DNA from: Pleodorina starrii
Lineage: Eukaryota > Chlorophyta > Chlorophyceae > Chlamydomonadales > Volvocaceae
Direction: 5' to 3'
DNA: 64,000 nucleotides
Assembly: GCA_030267565.1 (NCBI GenBank)
Contig: BRXU01000001.1
Coordinates: 10,209,001 to 10,273,000, forward strand
Shown here: piece after piece, positions 26,401 to 35,164 of the stretch
How positions within the stretch are numbered: the first letter of the stretch is position 1
How the letters are laid out: every line of letters starts with the position of its first letter
The notes under the pieces: generated by a model
Seen by the model: only the letters and a program-made list of their open reading frames with translations
The model's database searches: none
Told to the model about the DNA's origin: nothing
Translations under genes and position numbers: made by a program

Positions 26401-26786
26401 TTTGTGCACGCTAGGACAGGTCCATGGCGGCAACCCAGCGCGCGGCTGGCGACGCGCACATCGAAGATGCATGCGAGCACTCGGGTTTTGGTAATTCATT
26501 CGCAAGCTGTGGCATGGATCGTTCATACCATGGTGAAAACCGCCCATCCCATCAGCACTGGGCACGTAAGCACCATTGGGCCAGATCAGTAGTACGGTGG
26601 GGGACCACGTGCGAACCCCTGGTGACGATCTGTACCAATTTTCCTGCGCGGGCACATGCCTGCGGTGCACTACAGCAGACACCCTACCGGGGTTTGCGGA
26701 TGCGAGGATGAGGATGAGGGCGGGAGGGAGGGCGGGGCGAGGCCAGGCCAGGCCAGGGAACCGATGCCCAGCCTGCTGATGACTGA
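22761..26786. repeat. Higher-order repeat, 3 units, 2013 bp, two copies
   Basis: The unit lengths 673-673-667 occur at 22761-24773 and 24774-26786. Rare variants repeat at exactly 2013 bp: T-to-A at 23280 and 25293, G-to-A at 24052 and 26065, and a shared GGGAGGGAGGGCGGGG form in the third unit. Confidence 0.85.
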
Positions 26787-27666
26787 GTGGCCAGCCTGGA
26801 ACGAACGTGCGGGACAGAGTGGGTGAGCGGAGGTACGGTAGGTTGCGCTACTGCTGCTGCGGTTCCGTTCCATTCGCCCGGCCGATTCCCCGCTGCTGTG
26901 TGTAATCGATCAAAGCGCGGGCAAGCAAAGGTAGACGCGCGTGTATGTGCGTGTGTGTGCGTGTGCGTGTAGTAAGTGTCGTACAAGATATGCACGGTCT
27001 GAAGTCCAGGCCCGCCCCGCCCACCGACCCTGCTGGATCCGTAGCCGGCCAACGAATGTACGTTCGTTTTGTGCACGCTAGGACAGGTCCATGGCGGCAA
27101 CCCAGCGCGCGGCTGGCGACGCGCACATCGAAGATGCATGCGAGCACTCGGGTTTTGGCAATTCATTCGCAAGCTGTGGCATGGATCGTTCATACCATGG
27201 TGAAAACCGCCCATCCCATCAGCACTGGGCACGTAAGCACCATTGGGCCAGATCAGTAGTACGGTGGGGGACCACGTGCGAACCCCTGGTGACGATCTGT
27301 ACCAATTTTCCTGCGCGGGCACATGCCTGCGGTGCACTACAGCAGACACCCTACCGGGGTTTGCGGATGCGAGGATGAGGATGAGGGCGGGAGGGAGGGC
27401 GGGAGGGAGGGCGGGAGGGGGGGCGGGGCGAGGCCAGGCCAGGCCAGGGAACCGATGCCTAGCCTGCTGATGACTGAGTGGCCAGCCTGGAACGAACGTG
27501 CGGGACAGAGTGGGTGAGCGGAGGTACGGTAGGTTGCGCTACTGCTGCTGCGGTTCCGTTCCATTCGCCCGGCCGATTCCCCGCTGCTGTGTGTAATCGA
27601 TCAAAGCGCGGGCAAGCAAAGGTAGACGCGCGTGTATGTGCGTGTGTGTGCGTGTGCGTGTAGTAA

Positions 27667-27679
27667 GTGTCGTACAAGA
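27667..27679. repeat. Target-site duplication, 3' side of the element
   Basis: GTGTCGTACAAGA, identical to 39290-39302. It is normal satellite sequence, continued on the far side of the element by TATGCACGG. Confidence 0.95.
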
Positions 27680-27821
27680 ATAATAATAAATAATAATAAT
27701 AATACGCCCGACCGGAGGCCGAGGCGTGGGTTAAGGGAGCAGAGGAGGTGGGGTGACGGGTTTCCCCGGTCCCAGTCCTCCCCCGCCACCGCGGTGGGGG
27801 TTGAGAACGAGTATGTGTTAG
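27680..27821 (-). other. Retrotransposon 3' UTR and (ATT)n-type tail
   Basis: 142 bp between the TAA stop of the long frame (27822-27824) and the target duplication. On the element's strand it ends in about eight ATT/TAT trinucleotides (27680-27704) instead of poly(A). Simple-repeat tails are common in non-LTR elements that prime on the target. Confidence 0.9.
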
Positions 27822-30800
27822 TTATGTGCCCGTCTGCTGTTGCGTCTCGTGCGGGGAGCGTTCCATTTGCCGCCGGGTGATCACAATCTTATTGAGCGCC
27901 CGAACAGCGTGATCGTGGAGTTTGTTGCAGCATGTTTTGGCCGCTTCACTGCCCGCCCCTAGGGTGCAGAGAAGGGGGCGTAAGTCTTTTCGGATGGTAC
28001 CGGCGAAGCCTAGGCTGATGGCCTCCTGTGCTGTGTAACAGACTTTCCACCCCTCCTTTGTGAGGAGCCGGGCTAGCTCGGAGTGTTGGATGGCTTTGTC
28101 ATGTTGTTTCTGCTTGTGGTTGGTGTCGGCCGTGTATCCTATTTCGAGGATATGCACGGTGTGTTGACTAGGGTCCGGGGGCCCCATGTATCCGATCTCT
28201 TGTGCCTCGTGGAGAGGGATGCTAGGGATGAGGAGTAGATCGGGGCGCATTTTGAGCCGTTCTTCCTCCGGGGTGTTTGGGAGCAGCCAGTGCGGTAGCC
28301 TTGTGCCTGCTACATAGTCCGGCCGGTCATCTGCGGGGCAGGCGTCCATGACCGTGTAGCAGCCCCCGTTGATTCCCCGGGCGAGCGTACTGGTGATGGT
28401 TTGAACCGCCTGGTTGTGCCGAAGGATGTATAGAGCGCGCATCCGTGGGTGGCGGCAGCCACCCAGGATATGCCCCCCGGAGTCGGGGTTGTGGCACAGG
28501 GGGCAGCTTCCTGACGCAACTGGGCCTCCCGGGGCCAATGATTTCCTGAAGCGGTTCGCGAGCTTGGCGTTCCATAGTTGGCCGTACAGGTAGTCGAAGC
28601 ACCGTTTGGCGTGCTTGTGTCGGCCTATCTTGCGCTGTAGGGTGCGTGCGCTGGCGTTGATGTCCAGGTCGGGTATGGTATTGGCAACAAACTTCATGTA
28701 ATCTGTCTCATTTGTGTAGCCCGAGTGCGTTTCCGGACGCACTAGGGCTTCGATGCCCCGGTTGAGGTCGTTGGCAAAGTGCCCAGCATTCTTCTCAGGC
28801 CCATGCATCTTCCGTAGCCACCAGTATTGGTTACGTGGGTTATTGTCAGATGTTTCGGTTGTGCTCAGTGCGTCGGGGTCGAGCTTTGCAAGGCCTCGCG
28901 CGGCCCGTACGGCTGCTTTATCTGCTTCTTCGTTATATTTCACGCCAGTGTGGGCTTTTACTTTAAGTAGGGAAGTTGTTAAATTGCATGCTGCTCTCTT
29001 TTTAAGAGTAGTGACTATCTGCTCAAGCAGGGCCTTATGTTTGCTGAGCCGGAGTTTCTGTGGGTTATTGATCATCTTTTTTATTAGGTAAAGGGCTGCG
29101 GCTGAGTCCGTCCAGATGGATAAGTGGGTGTTGTCCTCAGGCGTGCCTCTGCGCATGTAGAGTGCTTGGTGGATGGCACTTAGTTCACATCTCGTGATGG
29201 TTTGGCAGCCGTGATGTCCAGCATTTACATCAATGTGGAGCGTCTTATTGGTGAGTGCGTCGACGGCCGCGGCTCCCAGTATTTGTCGGTCCTCGTCGCC
29301 ATCCTTTACCTTTTGAACAGATCCGTCCGTGTAGATTGCGTTCTGGGAGTCGTATCGCAGCGACTGTTTGGCGTGGAATGTCCGGAAGACGGCCTTTCGC
29401 TCAGCAGAGGTGAGGTTGTCGCACGGACGGGAGAGTACCGCCGCGGCGGGTGGCCGGTCGCTCATACTGCGCACCCGTTTCCGCACCCACTGGGGCGGGT
29501 TCCAGGGGTGGGAGGGCTCCATGGGGGTGGCGGTTGCAGCCGGCATGCCAAGAGTCCGACGGAGGCGTTCGGCGTGGGTTCGACCAGTTGCGTTGCTGAC
29601 TAAGAGAAGAGTGAGGCCCATCGGGTAGGGTTGGGGGGTATCTTCAAGGGTTTCGCTGTACAGACTGGCTGTGCCCGTGAACGCGTCGATTCTGCCGATC
29701 ATAGTGACCAGCGGGTGGGTGAGGTAACGGGTATATGGCGCCGGTCGAGCCGTGGGCAGCAGGAGGAGGGTGGCGGTGGGTGTGCTCTCAGACCGTACTG
29801 TCTCGGCCCATCCCAAGGCCCATCTTAGGGCGTGATGCCCCTCCTCCGGCGTAGGCTCGGGGTGGGCGATGGAGAGGCCTGTGAATGGCTGCGTATATGC
29901 ATCGTGGTTCGCCCCAAAGAGCTGGTCCTCTGAAAAGCGTGAATAGTATGTATCTACGCAGTCGGCTACATTGAGGGGGGATGCAAAGCGTTCGGTTGTG
30001 GCGCCGAGCGCGGTCGTGAGGCGCTTCATAAGTGCTTCGGGCAGCCGGCGCTCGTTTGCCGCTTTGACGGGTTGCAGTTTGGTGCCCCCGCCGTTCCGGT
30101 ACCGCAGGAGGAGGCGTGCGACGTCTTCCGCAAAGCCGCCCCTGGCGGCGAGTCGGGCATGGTCTTCCGGGCGGTTCTGCTGCGCGTCTTGGTACCTGTA
30201 CCACAGGCTGCGGAGACGACAGACGGAGGTTTGGCCTACACAGTTACCTTGGGGGCCGTAGACGAGGGCCAGTCCGATGGTCTGCAGTCCTTCAGGTATG
30301 TCCCCGTCACCCTCCCAGGGTGTTCCGCAGAGGGGGCCGTTGTGTTTGCCGATCTGGATAGTGTAACGCCCTGTGGGGTAGATGTCCTTGTCCGGGTTTC
30401 CCGGTTGGACGTTGATTTCGACAAACTGTCTGAGAAGGCGCTGCCCTCGGGTCGTGTTTAGGCATTCGGTTTCCCATCGACCTTGTTGTTGCTTTTCCGT
30501 CAGGTGCTTGTCGCGTGTCTCCGCCGCGCGCCCCGGGTCATGTCCGGCTTCCTGAGCGCGTCGATCCCGGAATGCATTGAGCAGTTCGATCCAGTTATCT
30601 TGTTGGGCCAGACGCGTGCCCTCGTCTTGAGTGGGCGCCCAGTCTACTTCGACTAGGCCCACCTGCGGTGGTGTGCCGTTGGGAGGCGCATGGGGGTGTA
30701 CCGCCTGGGGGTGGTATCCGTTGGCAGCGTAGAGGGCGAGGGCTCCTTTGGTTACTGCCGTGCGTTCCCAGTCGACCAGGTAGTAGGTGCGGTGGGTGCC

Positions 30801-33800
30801 TTGGTTCGGTGGGTGGATTGTGCGCTGCTTCTTTGGGGTCGGTTTGTCGACGGCGACCCGTTTACGTATTTCTGCGTTGATGCACGCCACCCTTTCCTGG
30901 TCTCCGAAGAGGAATTGCGTGATACTGATTCCATACCGCGCCGGGACCTCCGCAGGCCATGGTTCCTCGCCCAGCAGCATCTGGAGGAGCCGTTCGGCGG
31001 AGCCGACCCTGGTTAGCAGGCCCTTGTGGTGCGGGTGGCATAGGAGCTCTTCGCAATGTTGGATGGTGAGTGGGGTGTGTCGGGGGTTCCAGCCGATGGC
31101 GTCGGTGTCCACGATGCCCGTTACCGGCTTGAGGTTTTGACGCAAAAGGTATGCTTTGAGGCGGTCACGGTCGGTTAGCCGCCGTGGCTGGTGTTGCCGG
31201 GCGTGACATCTAGGCGTCGAGCGTCGTGTGGTGGGATCTGCCGTCGCGCCCCCGGGCGGCGTCGGTTGGGTCGCCTCGTCGGCGATTGTGACGCCTGGGG
31301 GTGTGGGGGCTGTGTCGGCGTGTGCGGTTTGCATGGCTTCGACCGGGTCACGGGGCTTTGGGGCGAGGTACTTTGTTATGCGTCCGTACGGTATGGGTTT
31401 GGGTCCAGCCGTTTCGTCGGTTAGGCCGGTCAGGCCGGGGTTGTCTGGAATGAGCCGCAGCTCGGGGGGTAGAGATGTGGATCCGCGGTATCTGGGTGCC
31501 CGAGCCCGCACGCTGGGGTCGGCATTCATGGCGAGGCTGAGCTGGTTCAGGGCTATCCTATGGCGCGATCCCACGTTCCGGCCTCCGATTAGTTGCAGCT
31601 GATCGGTGGTGATGATGTGCGTGCCCGTGTTCTGATCCCTCAGGGCCCGGAGGTCGAGACCCAGCTCAAGCAGAGGTTGTACGCATCGGAAGAGGAGCGC
31701 AAGCGCCTTGGGTTCGGCCGCTGGGTTGAGAGATCCGATCAGGTGGGCGAGGCTGCTCATTGTCGTTTCGTGTGCTGTCCCTTTGTCCGTGAGTTCAATC
31801 CCCGCCTCCCTCACGAGAGCGAGCTGTTTCAGTGTGGTGTAGAATTTGCATTCCCGTTTGAGTTCATGTGCCGGTACGGTGCCCATGTATCGACTTTGCA
31901 GGTGGAGGAGAGCTCTGGTCACCGCTCCGAGACGGCCGTCATCATTGAGGGAGAGGACGAGGGTCTTTGCCGCCCGGACGGCGTATAAGGTGCGTACGGT
32001 GCCAACCCCCAGGCCGAGCCTCGCGGTCGGGTTGAGAATGGCGCGGGTGGGGAAGCCCATCTTGAGTCCGTAGCTGCGTTTGGCTATGCCCGCGATTTGC
32101 GCATCGAAACTGGCAATGTCTTGTGGGGTGTACGCCATGGTGGGCAGGCTGTACGCCACGAAGGGGTGTATGAGGGTTCTGATCATGTTGATGCGTTGGT
32201 CGGGGGTCGCGAGGGAGCTCTGAATGCCCCGTCCTCGTCTGTCAACCTCGGCTCGCACATAGGCCACTTGTTCTGCCCAGTCTAGCGTGGGGGTAATGTG
32301 TACTCCCAGATACTTGTACGGCTGCGTGGGGGGTGCGTACGGGATAGGCGTGTCGTCTATTCGAATTTGGTTTTTCAGAAGGCGTTCCAGGGCGGTCTGG
32401 TATTTTTGTGTGCCGGGGCCTCTACTCAGATCCTTGTCCGAGCGCGCGCGACCATGGAGTATGCCTTGTATCTGGCACTTGCTCACGTTGACCTTGAGGG
32501 CCCCCCACCTCGCATACCGTTCAATTTTTGAGCATTGGAGCCGCAGATCCGATACCGCGTTCGTAAGGATAACTAGGTCGTCAGCGAATGCACCCGAGCT
32601 GAAGTGATGGCGATCGTTTTCTTCCGCCCGGAGGCAGCCATATCGGTACCCCCTGCCGCCGCTGTGCAGCCATCGTAGGAGGGGTTCCATGTAGATAATG
32701 AACAGGACGGGTGACAGCGTGTCTCCCTGGATCGTTCCGCGCTCGATCGCAATGTTCGCAGTGCATCCGTGCTCGGTTCGTATGCGTGTCGCGGCGTGCG
32801 AGTACAGGTTCGAAACCACCTCGATGAGGTCATCTGGGTAGCCCAGGTCGTACATGATCATAAGCAGTTTATCATGATCGATGGTGTTGAACGCGGATGT
32901 GAAATCGATATAAAGGAGGAACAGGTCGCGCCCGGTAAGGCCCGCGTCTTCGATAGCGTGCAGCACGTTCTGGATTTGCCGTTCTGTGTTGCGCTGCCGG
33001 AGGTACCCTTCCTGGGCCTCGGTAAAGATGTGGGCTTGTTCGCTGTAAGTTACGATGTTTAGCGTGATGTGGCTGGTGTACAGCTTGTAGAGGGTGTTGG
33101 CCAGGGCGATCGGGCGTTTGTTCTTAATAAGAAGTGGGTCTCCTTTCTTGGGGATGAGGACTGTGTCGGATTGTGTCCAGTGGGGGGGGATTTCGGCTTT
33201 GACCCACATTATGGTGATCAGGTGGTGTATTGCGGTCTGGAGGTCGTCTGGAAGGGTTTGGAGGAGTTCATTGGGCAGGCCGTCCGGCCCGGGGGCTTTG
33301 TTGCGGGCGAGGTGGCCTAGGCAGGTGCGAAAGTTGCATGGGTCGAGGATTCCGGGGAGGAGGGACGGGGGCGCACCGTCCCAGCGTGCAAGGCCTTGTC
33401 TGAGTGGGTCAGGGGCCCCAGCCACTTCCCAGGGGTAATTGCGTGGGGCCTCGCCTGGGAGGTATTTGCCTGTGCGGGGACCGGAGACTGGCTTGGCTAG
33501 GAGGGCGAAGTGTGTGTGTAGCGCGTCGAGAATGCCTTCTGAGTCCGTGCACAGGTGCCCGTCCTCGGGGTGGCGTATAGCCGCGATACCTCGCGGTTGA
33601 TCGTCAGGCTCCAGGATTTGCCTGTGCGCCTGCTTTGGCTTCTTTGTGAGAAGGCGTTGGAGCCGCCTGCTTGCTCTGCGCATGTGCAGTTTGCGCGTCT
33701 CATTAACCACCTTCCTGATTTCGTCCCCCTTGCTCCGGATCGCGGTGCGCAGGTCGCGGGTTTCAAGGTTGTCCCATGGGTCCCCCTGGCCTTGTGTTTG

Positions 33801-34805
33801 GCGGGTGGTACCAGTTTCAGGTGGGTCGGGGGTCTGATCTGTGGCTTTCGGGACCGGCGTTGCCTCCTGGGGGTGCCGTGATGGGGGTTGTTGGGTCGCT
33901 TTCGTCGGGTTGGGGGGGGCCCCCGGCGGGTGCAGTGCTTGCGTGAGGTCGCGTTTCAGTGCTTTGTGTTCATCATGTAAACGGGTCAGGCGCCTGCCAA
34001 TGCCCCGTCGCGCGTGCAGTCTCCCTGAGCGGGGGGGTTTTTGTTGGCAGTGACTTTCGAGGATGCCGAGGCATTGCAGCATGAGCGTCCCAAGCTCTTG
34101 GCTTAGGGAAGTGACATTCGTGGCTTGCACGGCCTCGTGATTGCGCAGGTGGCCAAGGATCGTCCGCGCCTGGTCCTTGCCCGCGGCGCGCTCCATTTGG
34201 GTGGAGGCGGCTGTTATGGTCTCGTGCGCGGGGCGGAGAGCGTCCAGCAGGTGGGTAATTGCGCCCGTGAGTGTCGCCTCCATTTCCATGCGTGCTTTGC
34301 CTTTGCTTTCTTTGAGGATGGGCAGCTGGATGCGGCTCCATGAGCTGGGGTTCAGGTCTGTGGGGGGCTGGGCAGCGGGGGCAGGGAGGAGGCGGAGTCC
34401 CGCTAGGGGGAGGAGGGTACACAGCGGTCGGTGGTCGAAGTTGCCTCCACAATCGTACACTTGTTCGTATGCATTGCCCTCCTTGGCCACAGCGGCGGTG
34501 GTTTGGGGAGCAAGGAGGACGTCGTCGATGCGGCTCAGGTGGGTGTCGAGTCCGAGTTGCGTCTGCGTGTAGGTGTATTCTCGTCGCCTGGTGTCTACTG
34601 GTCGTAGGTCGCTGTCCGTTGAGAAGCATCTGTGTGCCCTGTCGTCCGAGTTGCAGATGCCTGTCGACCGGTCACTCGCTTTGAGCACGGCGTTCCAGTC
34701 GCCCGCCATGACCAGGTGTTCACCCTTCGCTTTGGCGTGCGCCGAGGCCGCTCGACCATATTCGTATATTCTCTGCCGTGCGGTGGAGTCGGATGGGCAG
34801 TACAC
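27822..34805 (-). CDS. Retrotransposon polyprotein: APE (rest), reverse transcriptase, RNase H, CCHC, restriction-like endonuclease
   Basis: 2327 codons counted from GTG at 34805, which is not a true start: the frame is already coding upstream (ALHIIG just before). Residues 1-130 finish APE (GDWN at 35-38, SRIDD 91-95, FDHR 123-126). Residues about 500-790 are RT: YIDFTSAFNTID at 632-643, GTIQGDTLSPVLF at 690-702, FADD at 740-743. Residues 800-1600 are mostly unassigned, with a Pro-rich gap near 1160-1210 and a GIY-YIG-like stretch at 1509-1575. Residues 1604-1745 resemble a methyltransferase-like segment. RNase H (about 1818-1972) has D1827, E1874, D1900, H1952 and D1962. A CCHC knuckle follows (C2101, C2104, H2112, C2117), then an RLE with RPD at 2187-2189 and E2203 or E2221 (ILEIGY) plus a Lys-rich helix. 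All core catalytic residues of RT and RNase H are present. Confidence 0.93.
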   Translation of the reverse strand: MYCPSDSTARQRIYEYGRAASAHAKAKGEHLVMAGDWNAVLKASDRSTGICNSDDRAHRCFSTDSDLRPVDTRRREYTYTQTQLGLDTHLSRIDDVLLAPQTTAAVAKEGNAYEQVYDCGGNFDHRPLCTLLPLAGLRLLPAPAAQPPTDLNPSSWSRIQLPILKESKGKARMEMEATLTGAITHLLDALRPAHETITAASTQMERAAGKDQARTILGHLRNHEAVQATNVTSLSQELGTLMLQCLGILESHCQQKPPRSGRLHARRGIGRRLTRLHDEHKALKRDLTQALHPPGAPPNPTKATQQPPSRHPQEATPVPKATDQTPDPPETGTTRQTQGQGDPWDNLETRDLRTAIRSKGDEIRKVVNETRKLHMRRASRRLQRLLTKKPKQAHRQILEPDDQPRGIAAIRHPEDGHLCTDSEGILDALHTHFALLAKPVSGPRTGKYLPGEAPRNYPWEVAGAPDPLRQGLARWDGAPPSLLPGILDPCNFRTCLGHLARNKAPGPDGLPNELLQTLPDDLQTAIHHLITIMWVKAEIPPHWTQSDTVLIPKKGDPLLIKNKRPIALANTLYKLYTSHITLNIVTYSEQAHIFTEAQEGYLRQRNTERQIQNVLHAIEDAGLTGRDLFLLYIDFTSAFNTIDHDKLLMIMYDLGYPDDLIEVVSNLYSHAATRIRTEHGCTANIAIERGTIQGDTLSPVLFIIYMEPLLRWLHSGGRGYRYGCLRAEENDRHHFSSGAFADDLVILTNAVSDLRLQCSKIERYARWGALKVNVSKCQIQGILHGRARSDKDLSRGPGTQKYQTALERLLKNQIRIDDTPIPYAPPTQPYKYLGVHITPTLDWAEQVAYVRAEVDRRGRGIQSSLATPDQRINMIRTLIHPFVAYSLPTMAYTPQDIASFDAQIAGIAKRSYGLKMGFPTRAILNPTARLGLGVGTVRTLYAVRAAKTLVLSLNDDGRLGAVTRALLHLQSRYMGTVPAHELKRECKFYTTLKQLALVREAGIELTDKGTAHETTMSSLAHLIGSLNPAAEPKALALLFRCVQPLLELGLDLRALRDQNTGTHIITTDQLQLIGGRNVGSRHRIALNQLSLAMNADPSVRARAPRYRGSTSLPPELRLIPDNPGLTGLTDETAGPKPIPYGRITKYLAPKPRDPVEAMQTAHADTAPTPPGVTIADEATQPTPPGGATADPTTRRSTPRCHARQHQPRRLTDRDRLKAYLLRQNLKPVTGIVDTDAIGWNPRHTPLTIQHCEELLCHPHHKGLLTRVGSAERLLQMLLGEEPWPAEVPARYGISITQFLFGDQERVACINAEIRKRVAVDKPTPKKQRTIHPPNQGTHRTYYLVDWERTAVTKGALALYAANGYHPQAVHPHAPPNGTPPQVGLVEVDWAPTQDEGTRLAQQDNWIELLNAFRDRRAQEAGHDPGRAAETRDKHLTEKQQQGRWETECLNTTRGQRLLRQFVEINVQPGNPDKDIYPTGRYTIQIGKHNGPLCGTPWEGDGDIPEGLQTIGLALVYGPQGNCVGQTSVCRLRSLWYRYQDAQQNRPEDHARLAARGGFAEDVARLLLRYRNGGGTKLQPVKAANERRLPEALMKRLTTALGATTERFASPLNVADCVDTYYSRFSEDQLFGANHDAYTQPFTGLSIAHPEPTPEEGHHALRWALGWAETVRSESTPTATLLLLPTARPAPYTRYLTHPLVTMIGRIDAFTGTASLYSETLEDTPQPYPMGLTLLLVSNATGRTHAERLRRTLGMPAATATPMEPSHPWNPPQWVRKRVRSMSDRPPAAAVLSRPCDNLTSAERKAVFRTFHAKQSLRYDSQNAIYTDGSVQKVKDGDEDRQILGAAAVDALTNKTLHIDVNAGHHGCQTITRCELSAIHQALYMRRGTPEDNTHLSIWTDSAAALYLIKKMINNPQKLRLSKHKALLEQIVTTLKKRAACNLTTSLLKVKAHTGVKYNEEADKAAVRAARGLAKLDPDALSTTETSDNNPRNQYWWLRKMHGPEKNAGHFANDLNRGIEALVRPETHSGYTNETDYMKFVANTIPDLDINASARTLQRKIGRHKHAKRCFDYLYGQLWNAKLANRFRKSLAPGGPVASGSCPLCHNPDSGGHILGGCRHPRMRALYILRHNQAVQTITSTLARGINGGCYTVMDACPADDRPDYVAGTRLPHWLLPNTPEEERLKMRPDLLLIPSIPLHEAQEIGYMGPPDPSQHTVHILEIGYTADTNHKQKQHDKAIQHSELARLLTKEGWKVCYTAQEAISLGFAGTIRKDLRPLLCTLGAGSEAAKTCCNKLHDHAVRALNKIVITRRQMERSPHETQQQTGT
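28011..28505 (-). other. CCHC knuckle and restriction-like endonuclease (RLE)
   Basis: C-x2-C-x7-H-x4-C (28455-28505) is followed by RPDLLL and, 13 or 31 residues after the Asp-Pro pair region, by EIGY motifs (AQEIGY, then ILEIGY), with a Lys/His-rich helix after the second. CCHC plus R-P-D...E is the C-terminal signature of R2- and Dualen-type elements. Which Glu is catalytic is unclear. Confidence 0.82.
28890..29354 (-). other. RNase H domain
   Basis: The four acidic residues expected of RNase HI are present (IYTDGS, RCELSAI, IWTDSAA, NEEADKAA), with the conserved KAHTG His loop. It would degrade the RNA template after first-strand synthesis. Confidence 0.93.
32436..33308 (-). other. Reverse transcriptase domain
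   Basis: Non-LTR RT motifs appear in order: NKAPGPDGLPNELL, LIPKKGDP with RPIAL, YIDFTSAFNTID, GTIQGDTLSPVLF, FADDLVIL (catalytic Asp pair; F replaces the more usual Y or A) and KYLGV. No stop or gap. Confidence 0.96.
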
Positions 34806-35164
34806 CCCTATGATGTGGAGGGCGGAGCTGGCTGGGGGGCTATACGCACATGCCCTATGTACCCTTCCAGTTCAGTGGGTATAGGTTCTGCGGTGGCGCT
34901 GCCCTGTCTACTGAAGCGCTCCGCCACTCCGATCAGGACGCCTGCTTCCCGATTGGCGCGGTCGGCGACATGCGGGCGGTTGCTCAGGTAGGTCTGATAG
35001 GGCTGCATGCTTTGCTTCATGCTTGCAATAGCGCGCCGATGATGAGCGCTTAGCTTGGTTTCGGTGAGCACCAGCACATCTGGCTTGTGGTCGTCGACTA
35101 GGCGCAAAATACCCTCGCGGTGCCCTTGCAGGCCTCGCGTGTTCATCGTAACGAGTTTGAGATA
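34416..35164 (-). other. APE-type endonuclease domain split by a frame change
   Basis: The N-terminal half (MNTRGL, ETKL) is in the first frame and the C-terminal half (GVYCPSD, GDWN, SRIDD, FDHR) is in the second. It would nick target DNA to prime reverse transcription. Both halves keep the expected metal- and DNA-binding residues. Confidence 0.88.

Larger units (their letters stand above)
7311..27679. repeat. Satellite array, left part (30 unit starts)
   Basis: Near-identical tandem units. Anchored on GTGGCCAGCCTGGAA, units begin at 7336, 8140, 8938, 9605 and onward to 27478. Spacings in order: 804, 798, 667 three times, 664, 937, 667 twice, 691 twice, 673, 691, 667, 691 three times, 673 twice, 691 twice, 673 three times, 667, 673 twice, 667, 691. 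Similarity to the unit starts at about 7311. Every unit has a GT-rich tract, BamHI (GGATCC) and ClaI (ATCGAT) sites, a CACGTG palindrome, a G-rich patch and GGCCA pentamers. Units differ by a few substitutions that cluster in blocks, the mark of unequal exchange and local homogenisation. The last unit is cut by the retrotransposon. No RNA gene or selected coding frame is seen, so a pericentromeric or subtelomeric satellite is likely. Confidence 0.98.

Noticed and set aside
34805..34835. Classical -1 ribosomal frameshift signal at the frame junction
   Set aside because: The zero-frame heptamers (A GCC CCC and C CCC CAG) do not fit X XXY YYZ well, and no clear downstream pseudoknot was seen. 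Not excluded, but a lost base in C7 is simpler.
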